A stretch of DNA of 64,000 bases from Phaeodactylibacter xiamenensis (GTDB taxonomy: Bacteria; Bacteroidota; Bacteroidia; Chitinophagales; Saprospiraceae), in the NCBI RefSeq assembly GCF_000759025.1, contig NZ_JPOS01000038.1, positions 1 to 64,000 on the forward strand, written 5' to 3'. The first letter of the stretch is position 1. Each line of letters opens with the position of its first letter. A model generated the notes under the pieces. The model was not told the origin of the DNA and made no database searches. It worked only from the letters and a program-made list of their open reading frames with translations. Below are positions 23,451-32,520 of the stretch, in pieces. Made by a program: the position numbers and the translations under genes.

Positions 23451-25121
23451 ATGAAAAAACTGCTGTTACTTACGGGATTATTGTTAGCAGGTGCCGGGCT
23501 CAATGCACAAGCTCCGGTGGCACTGGCAAGCTATCGTACCATCAATCAGTCTCTGGGGGAGGTGCTCAAAGACCTGGAGCAGCAATTTCAGGTGCGCTTT
23601 TCCTACAGCCCGGACTTTATCCCGCTGGAACGGAAAGTCTCGGTGAATGTGGAGGAAGGGGCCAAACTGGAAGCCATTATGGACGAAATCTGCCGTCAAC
23701 TGCCGATCTCCTACCGTAAAATGGGCAATCAGGTGATGCTGAAGCCCAGCCGCAAAACAGATGAACTGGGGCAATTGGAACCGGTGAAGCCCAAGGTCAG
23801 GCAGCAAAGCCCAATCTATCCGGAGGATGCTGCCGAGCGGGAGCGCTTAAGCCAGCGGATGGAGCCTATCCGGCAACCTAAAACCAAAGTGATCAACAGC
23901 CCGGGAGGGAATGCTTATAAGGAAATTCATGTCGACCTCTACCATTTGCCGCCTCCACCTGCGGTCACTGCAGAAGCCGATGAAGAGGTGTACAGGGGCG
24001 ACCGCCGGCTGGCTCAGGTGTCTATCCTGCCTTACGTAGGGACTAACCTTGAGCGCAGCGCTGAGATTACGAACAATGTATCCCTTAATGTGCTCTGGGG
24101 CACTAATGGCGGTGTAGACGGCCTCGAAGTGGGCGGTCTTTACAACAAGATCATCAATGACGTTGAAGGCGTACAGATTGCCGGTGTGGGCAGTCAGGTT
24201 GGCGGAGATGTCATTGGCACACAGGTCGGCGGTGTTTTCAACGTCAATAATGGCAAAGTACAAGGTGTGCAGGCTGCCGGTGTATTCAATATAGCCGGAG
24301 AGACGCAGGCCATTCAGGCTGCCGGCCTGTTCAACATCAGTCATGGCGACGCTGCCGGGCTGCAGGCTTCGGGGTTGTTCAACATCTCCGGGGGCAAAGC
24401 AGAAGGGCTGCAGGTTGCAAGCTTGTTCAATAAAAGCCAGGGCTTTACCCGCTCCCAGATATCCGGTCTGTTCAATAAGGCGGGAGATGTGGAAGGCGGT
24501 CAGGTCAGCGCCCTTTTCAATAAGGCAAAACGGGTAGACGGCTTTCAGGTGGCACTCATCAATGTAGCGGATACGGTGAACGGTGTGCCGGTTGGCTTGC
24601 TTAACATCGTTAAGAACGGCTACAATCGCTTCGAACTGTCGTCCAATGACGCGTTGTTTGCCAATGCGGCGTTGAAGCTTGGCGCGTATTCCTTTTACAA
24701 CATCTTCAAAGTCGGGATGCGCTGGGATATGCAGGAGCAGCCTGGTACAGTGGGGGCAGCTGAAGAAGCGCGGGCTTACAGCTGGGGGCTCGGCTACGGC
24801 ATAGGCACCACCAAGCGCTTCACACCGAACCTGATGATGAATGTGGAAGCCACCTGCATGCACATCAATGAGTTGGAGCGGTGGACCAAAGCAGTCAACC
24901 TGCTCAATCAGCTCAGCCTGACGCTGGGCTACAACGGCACCGATCGAAAGACGAGCTTTTTTGCCGGCCCCATCGCCCACCTGATGGTGTCCCGGGTAGC
25001 AGACCCTGAGACGGGCGAACTGGGGTCACGGGTGATTGATCCTTCCTATACCCTTGCGGAAGGCGGGCAAAATACCCACCTGCGGTTTTGGGTAGGCGTA
25101 CAGGGCGGCATACGGTTTTAG
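23451..25121 (+). CDS. STN-domain protein with 16-residue solenoid repeats
   Basis: 556 aa from ATG 23451; the frame opens 19 codons earlier, but MKKLLLLTGLLLAGAGLNAQ is a clear signal peptide. Residues about 25-105 form an STN domain (SLGEVLKDLEQQFQVRFSYS), the secretin/TonB N-terminal domain that signals to FecR in TonB receptors. A linker follows, then about eleven repeats of 15-16 residues of the form (A/V)(A/S)G(L/V)FN....G...G.Q (about 215-385), likely a beta-solenoid. The end looks like a small beta-barrel (LTLGYNGTDRKTSFFAGPIA, FWVGVQGGIRF). By position it could replace the TonB receptor as partner of FecR (inference). Confidence 0.8.
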   Translation: MKKLLLLTGLLLAGAGLNAQAPVALASYRTINQSLGEVLKDLEQQFQVRFSYSPDFIPLERKVSVNVEEGAKLEAIMDEICRQLPISYRKMGNQVMLKPSRKTDELGQLEPVKPKVRQQSPIYPEDAAERERLSQRMEPIRQPKTKVINSPGGNAYKEIHVDLYHLPPPPAVTAEADEEVYRGDRRLAQVSILPYVGTNLERSAEITNNVSLNVLWGTNGGVDGLEVGGLYNKIINDVEGVQIAGVGSQVGGDVIGTQVGGVFNVNNGKVQGVQAAGVFNIAGETQAIQAAGLFNISHGDAAGLQASGLFNISGGKAEGLQVASLFNKSQGFTRSQISGLFNKAGDVEGGQVSALFNKAKRVDGFQVALINVADTVNGVPVGLLNIVKNGYNRFELSSNDALFANAALKLGAYSFYNIFKVGMRWDMQEQPGTVGAAEEARAYSWGLGYGIGTTKRFTPNLMMNVEATCMHINELERWTKAVNLLNQLSLTLGYNGTDRKTSFFAGPIAHLMVSRVADPETGELGSRVIDPSYTLAEGGQNTHLRFWVGVQGGIRF

Positions 25122-25288
25122 CATGTGATTCCCGGAATAAACCGGGCACCGAATTGACCAAAATTTTTTGAAACAGGCAACGTCCGGGAATCATCCCGGC
25201 CAGCCATAGTTATGCCTTGCAGGAACGGTCTTCTGCCGGCTGCAAGGGCGAGAAATCATTATTTAAAATCAACGAAAAGCAATAGATC

Positions 25289-25882
25289 ATGAAAAAGTTA
25301 GGATTGCTCACTTTGGCCCTGCTGCTGGGGCTGGCTGTTCAGGCACAGCACGAAACCTTATTTAACAATGCCCGCGTTGTTGGCGGCTTTGGCGCGCCAA
25401 TCATTGAGATGGGGCTGGGCAATGACATGACGACCGCAGTAGGCGGTGGCGGCGGCGTGGTGATCGATAACTTCTTTATCGGTGGCTACGGCGTAGGGAG
25501 CATTGACTTTGAGCGCCTGATTGAGGATGACGACATTCAGGAAATCGAGCTCGGGCACGGTGGTTTTTGGCTGGGGTACACCCTGGCGCCTCACCGCGTA
25601 CTGCACCTTTATACAAGTGCCCGCCTGGGCTGGGGCGCAGTCGGCATTGACGTCTCCGACAACTCCTCCTTCCCGGATAACACCGACAATGTATTTGTGG
25701 TAACACCGGAAATCGGCCTGGAGCTGAACGTGACCCGCTGGTTCCGCGTGGCGGGTACCGTAGGCTATCGCTATGTGGACGGCATAAGCGACAACAGCCC
25801 CTACAAATCCAATGCCTTTGATGGCACCCTGGCTAACCTGACCTTCCGCTTCGGCTGGTTCGGGTGGGACAGGGACAACTAA
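25289..25882 (+). CDS. Small outer membrane beta-barrel-like protein
   Basis: 197 aa. Signal peptide MKKLGLLTLALLLGLAVQAQ, then alternating glycine/aromatic-rich strands (VVGGFGAPIIEMG, VVIDNFFIGGYGVG, GGFWLGYTLAP, LYTSARLGWGAVGID) and a C-terminal FRFGWFGW. This suits an eight-stranded barrel or related envelope protein of unknown function. It is in line with the sigma/FecR/STN genes, 167 bases downstream. That gap contains the inverted repeat TGATTCCCGG (25126-25135) / CCGGGAATCA (25184-25193). Confidence 0.7.
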   Translation: MKKLGLLTLALLLGLAVQAQHETLFNNARVVGGFGAPIIEMGLGNDMTTAVGGGGGVVIDNFFIGGYGVGSIDFERLIEDDDIQEIELGHGGFWLGYTLAPHRVLHLYTSARLGWGAVGIDVSDNSSFPDNTDNVFVVTPEIGLELNVTRWFRVAGTVGYRYVDGISDNSPYKSNAFDGTLANLTFRFGWFGWDRDN

Positions 25883-25920
25883 CAAGCTTATAATCACCCG
25901 ACATTTTTCACTCACTGTAG

Positions 25921-25939
25921 AGATGCTAACATAGCATCT
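25921..25939 (+). other. Short hairpin before the GIN-domain gene
   Basis: AGATGCTA, loop ACA, TAGCATCT: a perfect 8-bp stem 19 bases ahead of the ATG at 25958. A second small stem (CTTGT/ACAAG) overlaps its end. It may affect mRNA stability or translation start; there is no T-run. Confidence 0.4.
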
Positions 25940-25957
25940 TGTAAAAAACAAGAAACT

Positions 25958-26698
25958 ATGAAAACGATTCAAATGATGCTATTCGCCATTGCCACAGCAC
26001 TATTGGGCAGCGGCTGCTTTATCAACATCGATGACGATGACAGCTTTTCCATTGGCTGCCTGAATGCCGACGGGCCATTTGTAAGCCAAAGCCTGGTCAT
26101 TGACGACTTCAGCGGTATTAAAAATGAAACGTCAGCAGAGGTCTTCATCCGGCAGGGGGACGAACAGGAAGTCATCGTGGAAGGCAAGGAAGATGCGATT
26201 GATGAACTGGAACTGGATGTCAATAACGGTATTTGGGAAATTGAGTTTGACCGTTGCGTCCGCGATCTGGACAATATGGAAATCTTCATCACCTTGCCGG
26301 TACTGCGGCAGGTTTACAGCTCCGGCTCCGGCGATATCATGGGCGAAAACCTTTTCCTGGCAGAAGACATCGACTTTCAGCTTAGTGGCAGTGGCGATGT
26401 CCGCATAGAAACAGAAGCGGATGATATAGATGTGAAGATCAGCGGCAGTGGCGACCTGATCATTGACGGCCTCTGCGACGAAGCCGTGTACCGCCTTAGT
26501 GGCAGCGGTGATGTGCAGGCTTTTGGCATGCAGTCGCGTACGGCCGACATTAACATCAGCGGCAGCGGTGGCACCGAGGTCAATGTGGCGGAGTTCCTGA
26601 AAGTCCGCATTTCCGGCAGCGGTGACGTGCGCTTCATTGGCTCGCCCGAGATTGATGTCAACATCACCGGCAGTGGCGATTTGATTGATGAGAATTAG
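25958..26698 (+). CDS. Head GIN domain lipoprotein (DUF2807)
   Basis: 246 aa. Lipoprotein signal MKTIQMMLFAIATALLGSGC with Cys 20. FSGIKNETSAEVFIRQGDEQ at the start of the mature part is the 'head GIN' signature. The rest is a right-handed beta-solenoid with regularly spaced SGSGD turns (at least six). Family members are secreted or surface proteins of unknown function in Bacteroidota. Last gene of the line starting with the sigma-PPC fusion; a terminator follows. Confidence 0.88.
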   Translation: MKTIQMMLFAIATALLGSGCFINIDDDDSFSIGCLNADGPFVSQSLVIDDFSGIKNETSAEVFIRQGDEQEVIVEGKEDAIDELELDVNNGIWEIEFDRCVRDLDNMEIFITLPVLRQVYSSGSGDIMGENLFLAEDIDFQLSGSGDVRIETEADDIDVKISGSGDLIIDGLCDEAVYRLSGSGDVQAFGMQSRTADINISGSGGTEVNVAEFLKVRISGSGDVRFIGSPEIDVNITGSGDLIDEN

Positions 26699-26727
26699 AC
26701 GATAAAGGGAACTAAAATACAGCCAGA

Positions 26728-26780
26728 CCTGACAAGATCACGGGCTGATGCCTGTGGATACTTGTCAGGTTGCTTTTTTT
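26728..26780 (+). terminator. Terminator of the sigma/FecR/GIN gene line
   Basis: CCTGACAAG (26728-26736) pairs with CTTGTCAGG (26761-26769), and a run of seven T ends at 26780. The T-run overlaps the stop codon of the converging T9SS gene. Confidence 0.75.
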
Positions 26781-27786
26781 ACCGCACCACGATTCGCTCT
26801 GTTCGCACCTGATCTCCATTTTGCAATTGCAGCAGATACAGCCCACCGAGGCAGGAGAGGTTGATTTGCCCGTCCGCAGGCAGATGAGCCCATTGCTGTA
26901 TCAGTTGCCCCTGTACGTTGTAGAGTACGCCCGACCATTGAGTGGGGTTTTCCGTTTGCACCTGCAGGGTTTGGCTGGTAGGGTTGGGGAAGACTTTTAA
27001 GTTCGGTTTTGCAGTCGTGTTGGCATTGGTTGGTGATGCTACCCGGAGCCAATAGTAAGCCAAGACATTTGAAATCCTTTGCCCGTTGCGGAACTCCTCA
27101 AGATGATAGGGTACGATGTAGGATTGACCTGCTGTACCTGGGCTATCCCAGACCGTTCCCCCAAACAAGGGGTTCTCTACAAGTAGCGTGCTGCTCCCTC
27201 CGGGATCAACAACATTCACAGGTTGATATCCCGAAAAGGAATCATCTAAATCAGGGATAGAAACCCAAATAGAATCATTATCCGTATCAAAAGGAGTAGG
27301 GGAGAAACTCAAAGGCTCATTCACGAGGCCTGTCTCCTCCAAATCTGAAACGACAACCGTAGTATTGGTTCCCTGAAACTGAGGGTTGAGAATGGTATAA
27401 TGGGCTTGAAGAGGCATGGTTGCCCCCGGATCAAGATTGGCGATCATTTCAGAGAAACAGCAGACGGGTGAAGTAATGGTATAGGATGCTCTGGCAGGAT
27501 ACGTATGGGTGTTGGTATAGAACCGTCTGGCTAGGTCCGGGGGGATATTTGTTTCCTGCAGGAGCAATAGCCAACCCGAACTCCCGTCTCCCCAAAAAAC
27601 AGGTATACTATCTTCTACAGGACTATCAATAGGGCTGATCAGTTGTACCCGGGCTTCCAGCGTCAGATTCGCTTCAGGGGTGTCTTCCTGAATAATACGC
27701 ATGTTGCCAGCCAGATAAGAGCTTTGAGCATGCCCAAGCAGGAAAGCGCTAATCGTCAGCAAAAGCACGTAAATCATTCTTTTCAT
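26779..27786 (-). CDS. Secreted protein with T9SS sorting domain
   Basis: 335 aa. Signal peptide MKRMIYVLLLTISAFLLGHAQ. The body has beta-sandwich-like segments and no catalytic motif that I recognise. PVCCFSEMIANLDPGATMPL suggests a possible disulfide or metal-site cysteine pair. The last ~75 residues are a T9SS type A sorting domain (LKVFPNPTSQTLQVQTENPT ... GGLYLLQLQNG ... RIVVR). It converges with the GIN gene and is an independent unit. Confidence 0.8.
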   Translation of the reverse strand: MKRMIYVLLLTISAFLLGHAQSSYLAGNMRIIQEDTPEANLTLEARVQLISPIDSPVEDSIPVFWGDGSSGWLLLLQETNIPPDLARRFYTNTHTYPARASYTITSPVCCFSEMIANLDPGATMPLQAHYTILNPQFQGTNTTVVVSDLEETGLVNEPLSFSPTPFDTDNDSIWVSIPDLDDSFSGYQPVNVVDPGGSSTLLVENPLFGGTVWDSPGTAGQSYIVPYHLEEFRNGQRISNVLAYYWLRVASPTNANTTAKPNLKVFPNPTSQTLQVQTENPTQWSGVLYNVQGQLIQQWAHLPADGQINLSCLGGLYLLQLQNGDQVRTERIVVR

Positions 27787-27852
27787 AATACTTTGGGTGT
27801 TTGATGATGCATAAAGGTATTAGTGGCCAATCCCTTGCCCCGCAATAACTTT

Positions 27853-27981
27853 ATGGTTAAATTCGCGTTCTTTATCTTGATTCTGTTGGCTAGTGGATCG
27901 AGGCGTAAATACTTGACAGTTAAAGACCAGGCATTACAGAAGGGCTTGAGCTTGAAAATACTATCAAATAATTCGGTCTAG
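27853..27981 (+). CDS. Possible 42-aa membrane or secreted peptide
   Basis: ATG-initiated frame with a hydrophobic N-terminus (MVKFAFFILILLASGSRRKY) and a polar tail (LTVKDQALQKGLSLKILSNN). A TAACTTTA sequence just before it is one mismatch from the -7 consensus. It sits in the 256-bp gap between a minus-strand T9SS gene and the BatA-like gene. The hydrophobic start could be a decayed lipoprotein signal. Low confidence; nothing else is seen in this gap. Confidence 0.28.
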   Translation: MVKFAFFILILLASGSRRKYLTVKDQALQKGLSLKILSNNSV

Positions 27982-28042
27982 TCGCACTAGTGAGCCTGCA
28001 GAAGATACGTGAAAAACAGACCAAAAGCAACCCAAAGAATAT

Positions 28043-30076
28043 ATGCAGTTTCTCTTCCCGGCTTTTTTGTTCGCCCTCGCTGCACTAGCGATCCCCGTGA
28101 TCATCCACCTGTTCCACTTCCGGCGGTTTAAGAAGGTGTACTTTACGAATGTGCGCTTTTTGAAAGAAGTAAAGGAGGAGACAAGCGCCCGCTCCCGTCT
28201 GCGCAACCTGCTCGTACTGCTGATGCGGCTGCTGGCGGTGGCGTTTCTGGTATTCGCCTTCGCTCAGCCATTCATCCCGCAGGAAGACGCGGAGGTACAG
28301 CAGGGGAATAAGGCAGTCAGCCTGTTCATCGACAATTCCTTCAGCATGCAGGCCCTGAGCCAGGACGTGCCTTTGGTGGAGAAAGCCAAACAGCGCGCCC
28401 GGGAGATTGTGCAAGCCTACGCGCCTACCGATGAATTTCAAATCCTGACCAACGACTTCGAAGGGCGGCATCAGCGCATGGTCTCTCAGGAGGATGCTAT
28501 CGCGTTGATTGACGAAATAAAGCCCGGTCCCGCGGTACGGCAGCTTTCGGAAGTCCTGACCCGCCAACGGCAGGCGCTTTCCACGGCAGAGGCCGATAAC
28601 GAAGTGGTTTACCATATTTCCGACTTCCAGCGCAACATCACCGATATCGAAGCCGTCAGCGACACCACGCTGGAGTTCAACCTCGTGCCCCTGCAGGCCG
28701 TACAGGAAAAAAACATCAGCATAGATTCGGCCTGGTTTACCAATCCGGTGCCTATGCCCAATCAGCCTAACCCGCTTGTTGTTCGGGTGCGCAATCTCAC
28801 GGAAGCAGCTGCGGAGAACGTCCGCCTGTCTATCCGTTATGAGGGAGAGAACAAACCGGTAGGCACGCTGACCGTTCCCGCCGAGTCTTCCGTGGTAGAT
28901 ACCGTCAATATCTCCATACAGCGGACCGGCTGGCACGAAGCCCGCCTCAACATCACCGACTTCCCCATTCAGTTTGACGACAATTATCACATTGCCTTCA
29001 ATGTGAAAGAACAAATCCGGGTGCTGGCCATCAATGAGCAGCAGCCCAACCGCTTTCTGACGGCGGCTTTCCAGGGTATCAACAACTTCAAAATTGACAA
29101 CCTGCCGAGTCAGGCGCTGGATTATTCCCAATTTGGGAACTACGATATGATTGTGCTGAACGACCTGCGGACGGTATCCTCCGGGCTGGGCTTTGAGCTC
29201 CGTCAGTATGTACAGGATGGCGGCAATCTGCTGGTTTTCCCCAGCCGAAATGCTGATGTTAGTACTTACCGCGGGTTCTTAACCGGCTTCCCGGCCAACG
29301 AGCTGCAGCAATTTGAGGAGCGCCCCCGTCAGGTGGGGCAGATCAATACCGATGCCTTCATCTTCAATGATGTTTTCGAGAACCGCTCTGCCAACCTGAA
29401 GCTCCCCGCCACGCAGGGTAATTTCAGCCTCAGCAATTTTGCCAACCGGGGCGAAGAGCCATTGCTCACCTACCGCGATGGTTCGGTATTGCTGGCCCGC
29501 TATCAGAACGGACAGGGCAATCTCTACCTCAGTGCCGCCCCGCTTTCGGATGAGTACAACGACCTGGTGCGCAACGGAGAAATCTTTGTGCCCATGTTGT
29601 TCAAGATGTCGGTATCCTCCCGTCAGGGGCAGCAGTTGTCCTACACGATTGGGCAGGATGCTACGATCGTCGCTCCCCATGATGCCACGAGCAGCGATAT
29701 TGTCTACAAGTTGCAGGGCGAAGCCGAAGAGTTCATCCCCGAACAGCGCATTATTGGCGCGAAAGTCTACCTTACCGTAGGGCAGCAGGTCGATGAAGCC
29801 GGCTACTACGATCTCTTCCTGCAGCCGGAGAACCCACTGGGCACTTACGCCTTCAACTACGACCGCCGGGAGTCCGACCTCGACTACTACAGCCCGGATG
29901 AGTTGGCGGAGTATGTTGGGCCATTGGCGAGCCTCATCAATGTAGCCGACAACGCTGTCCTCACCGCTACTATCGAAGAGCGGAGCCAAGGTATACCGCT
30001 ATGGCGCTGGTGCCTGATTTTGGCGCTGGTGTTTTTGGGGGTGGAGGTGTTGTTGCTGCGGTTTTGGGAGGTGTAG
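28043..30076 (+). CDS. BatA-domain membrane protein with VWA-like fold
   Basis: 677 aa. The N-terminal BatA domain has two membrane helices (FLFPAFLFALAALAIPVIIH and NLLVLLMRLLAVAFLVFAFA) with the characteristic LFHFRRFKKVYFTNVRFLKEV between them. A VWA-like domain follows (AVSLFIDNSFSMQA, in which the MIDAS-type DxSxS reads DNSFS). A long extracytoplasmic part and a C-terminal helix (WRWCLILALVFLGVEVLLLR) complete it. The related Bat proteins were linked to aerotolerance in Bacteroides. The rest of a bat operon is not here, so the role is open. Confidence 0.88.
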   Translation: MQFLFPAFLFALAALAIPVIIHLFHFRRFKKVYFTNVRFLKEVKEETSARSRLRNLLVLLMRLLAVAFLVFAFAQPFIPQEDAEVQQGNKAVSLFIDNSFSMQALSQDVPLVEKAKQRAREIVQAYAPTDEFQILTNDFEGRHQRMVSQEDAIALIDEIKPGPAVRQLSEVLTRQRQALSTAEADNEVVYHISDFQRNITDIEAVSDTTLEFNLVPLQAVQEKNISIDSAWFTNPVPMPNQPNPLVVRVRNLTEAAAENVRLSIRYEGENKPVGTLTVPAESSVVDTVNISIQRTGWHEARLNITDFPIQFDDNYHIAFNVKEQIRVLAINEQQPNRFLTAAFQGINNFKIDNLPSQALDYSQFGNYDMIVLNDLRTVSSGLGFELRQYVQDGGNLLVFPSRNADVSTYRGFLTGFPANELQQFEERPRQVGQINTDAFIFNDVFENRSANLKLPATQGNFSLSNFANRGEEPLLTYRDGSVLLARYQNGQGNLYLSAAPLSDEYNDLVRNGEIFVPMLFKMSVSSRQGQQLSYTIGQDATIVAPHDATSSDIVYKLQGEAEEFIPEQRIIGAKVYLTVGQQVDEAGYYDLFLQPENPLGTYAFNYDRRESDLDYYSPDELAEYVGPLASLINVADNAVLTATIEERSQGIPLWRWCLILALVFLGVEVLLLRFWEV

Positions 30077-30102
30077 GGGATCTTCCGTTTGGTTTTGGTT
30101 AT

Positions 30103-30360
30103 GCTTTTTTACAATGTATGCTTGTCTTTTGGGTTGCATTGTTGTAATTTGGGAGCATCATTGCATCTCTTAAACCAATAACGCGTATGAACCATTCAAC
30201 AAACGGTAGTGTGGCCGTACACACACACATTCCATCCGCCGAAGCCAATAGGCGAAGGAGAACATACACACTTCTCTCCAGGCAACTTAAGCTAAGGAAG
30301 GCACGTATCGCGCCTTTTCTGATACTCCTCAGTATTATGATACTGGGCTGGAGTTGTGAG
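30103..30360 (+). repeat. Duplicated leader copy 1 (upstream and 5' end of A1)
   Basis: The stretch from TATGCTTTTTTACAATG through the lipobox codons of gene A1 is closely repeated at 34978-35285 ahead of gene A2. Copy 1 has one CATTCCATCCGCCGAAGCC unit and keeps the leader in frame with the lipoprotein. Copy 2 has two units and a 4-base length difference. The repeat shows that A1 and A2 arose by segmental duplication including their control region. Confidence 0.8.
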
Positions 30361-32520
30361 AAGGAGGCACTGCTTGATATTTCAGTGAACAGCGCCATTG
30401 AAAACCGCTCTATTGGAGGGGTACTTAGCGGGTCAGGTGAAACCGTTCTTGGTAATGTATTGAACAACCCTTATGCTTTGGATAATATCAATCAGGCTTA
30501 CCAGATGTTAAGGGGGAGTGCTGGTAATTTACTGCCCACGCATTACTACCTGAAGTGGGTGCCTCAAACGGGTGAGCATACCGAAGCATTAGAAGCTTTT
30601 GAGGAGGCCTATGGTTATGAATTTGAAACACAGCCTATTCACTTTGAGGTCGTATATGAAGGGACAGAGAACTATGTAGATCCTGCGATCGGTGAAAATG
30701 GGTTTTCTCCTGAATATGGAGCTATTACGGCTGCTCATTTTAATGCCAGTGCAATGCCTGCCGTCCCTTTCGAATTGCTCGAAGTTATGCATATCCCTCA
30801 ATATGAAACAAGGCTTACCTTCACCGCATTTGTTATCTCAGGAAATGAAGCCTACTATGAAGCGACAGAAGGTTTGTGCCATCCGGATTGCCCGACTTGG
30901 CCGGATTGCCTTGAAGACAGCAGCCTCACCTGTGAGGTGGTGCCGGGGACCGCTTTAGGCACTATAGCACTAGCTGGGTCTGGTAGCGCCGGCACAATAG
31001 CGTCTACAGCACCTAGGGCTAATTTCCCTAATTACATTCTTGATGATCGGATGGGGCTGTATGGAGAGCATGAGGTCATTAACGCCATTATTCCAGAGCC
31101 GATCGAGTGCCCTCCGGGCTGCATCGCAAAATTGAGGCTGAATCCCAGTGCCGGCCCTTTCCACCTGGAGTGGTACTGCGACTGCGATGGAGATCCCACC
31201 GAAGGCGACGACGATGAAGAAGAAGACCCTGAGCCACCTGCGGGCCAGGTAGAACAATGCGGTTGCTTCGTTTATGAAAACAAAAAGAAGCCTGGCGGGC
31301 GTATTATACTGACCGACACACAAACAGGTGACGAGGGCGTAAGGCGAGTGAAGGTGAAAACAACCAGGCACCACTGGGGGTTCATTTGGCGAAATACAGA
31401 CACGGATGATGAGGGCTGTTGGAAAATCAATAAAGCTTACAATGTCCGCCGGATGAAAACCAAAGTGGTATTCAAAGACCGGGCCAGCGACCGGGCCGTC
31501 ATCCGGTCATTCCGCGGAGCGAGATTTTGGAATGCTTTTCTCAAGCCGGTAAAATATACCTGGAAGCTACGGCGAAATGGTAAAAACTGGCATGCCCTGT
31601 GCCTGCGCCTGGAGGATGACCCGGAAGACCACAGCAGCAAACAGGAAGAAGCCTATGTAGCCGCCCTGACCAATAACGGCATGCATGAGTATTATGACGA
31701 CTTTGGTATTGACCTGCCCAGCCCTGGCAAGCTACGGATTTTGATTCATAACTTAGATGATCGCCTGAATGCCGCCCCTATGTTCCGGACTATTGATAAT
31801 GAACAGTTTGGGCTTGGGGATATTGCTGGGTACTTATTAGCCTATCAAACCCCCTTTACAGGTCTGTTGTACACTTACTGGGAGCTCTCAAAACCGGATA
31901 TCTTCATTAGTTTTGGTGATCCCGATCCCTCTGACGATAAGCGGCAAACGGTCTACCATGAGATGGTGCACGCCTCCCAGTATGCCCAGGTAGGTCGGGA
32001 TTGGTGGATTGATTATGTAACGTATATCATGACGCGGGTGGGCTCCGGGGAGCCTCTGCCCTATGGAGACGGTACGGACCCCGGTGCCGGCCGTGCAGAA
32101 CTGGCAGAAGGCATGGCGGAGTCCGTGGAGCTGTACCTGGCGGATTTGAAGTATGGGTTGTTGCATAGTGATGGACTGGTCAATGCAAATCGATATGCTA
32201 ATCAAGCAGAGGAACTTGAGTTCTGGTTAGAAGAGAATAATATTGGGTTCATTCCTGAGGGATTGTTTTATGATCTTTTTGATGAAAATGGAGTCAATCC
32301 ACCAATACCTATTGCTCCTGCAGCGGAGCCGATGTTATTGGGAAGTCCTAATGCATTAGTTGATAATGTTTCAAGCTTTACTTTTCTAGATCAATTATCT
32401 GCGCTCAACCCAATTACAGAAGATGTAAACGGTTTTAGAACAAATCTGTGGCAGCAAAGCGGCCCTCAAGGCAATACACTTGCAGGCTTCAACCAAATTT
32501 TTCAGGACTATGGTTACTAG
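30187..32520 (+). CDS. Large lipoprotein with HExxH metallopeptidase-like motif (A1)
   Basis: 777 aa. The first ~42 residues are odd (arginine-rich IPSAEANRRRRTYTLLSRQL), then a lipoprotein signal IAPFLILLSIMILGWSC (Cys 57). An N-terminal domain starts at NNPYALDNINQAY (about 93-250). An acidic linker (DGDPTEGDDDEEEDPEPP) and a carboxypeptidase-regulatory-like domain (about 357-470) follow. The C-terminal part has YHEMVHASQY (HExxH, 591-595) and a downstream Glu in AELAEGMAES (641), which together look like a gluzincin zinc site. Substrate unknown. It overlaps the B1 gene by 11 bases. Its paralogue A2 shares domain order, HExxH and the distance to the Glu (45-46 residues). Domain names are inferred by eye. 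Confidence 0.8.
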   Translation: MNHSTNGSVAVHTHIPSAEANRRRRTYTLLSRQLKLRKARIAPFLILLSIMILGWSCEKEALLDISVNSAIENRSIGGVLSGSGETVLGNVLNNPYALDNINQAYQMLRGSAGNLLPTHYYLKWVPQTGEHTEALEAFEEAYGYEFETQPIHFEVVYEGTENYVDPAIGENGFSPEYGAITAAHFNASAMPAVPFELLEVMHIPQYETRLTFTAFVISGNEAYYEATEGLCHPDCPTWPDCLEDSSLTCEVVPGTALGTIALAGSGSAGTIASTAPRANFPNYILDDRMGLYGEHEVINAIIPEPIECPPGCIAKLRLNPSAGPFHLEWYCDCDGDPTEGDDDEEEDPEPPAGQVEQCGCFVYENKKKPGGRIILTDTQTGDEGVRRVKVKTTRHHWGFIWRNTDTDDEGCWKINKAYNVRRMKTKVVFKDRASDRAVIRSFRGARFWNAFLKPVKYTWKLRRNGKNWHALCLRLEDDPEDHSSKQEEAYVAALTNNGMHEYYDDFGIDLPSPGKLRILIHNLDDRLNAAPMFRTIDNEQFGLGDIAGYLLAYQTPFTGLLYTYWELSKPDIFISFGDPDPSDDKRQTVYHEMVHASQYAQVGRDWWIDYVTYIMTRVGSGEPLPYGDGTDPGAGRAELAEGMAESVELYLADLKYGLLHSDGLVNANRYANQAEELEFWLEENNIGFIPEGLFYDLFDENGVNPPIPIAPAAEPMLLGSPNALVDNVSSFTFLDQLSALNPITEDVNGFRTNLWQQSGPQGNTLAGFNQIFQDYGY

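Noticed and set aside
23847-24980. 377-codon minus-strand frame
   Set aside because: Shadow of the repetitive STN-solenoid gene; the repeats suppress stops on the other strand.
28043-30076. Complete bat (aerotolerance) operon
   Set aside because: Only the BatA-domain gene is here; moxR, batB, batC and batD are not adjacent.
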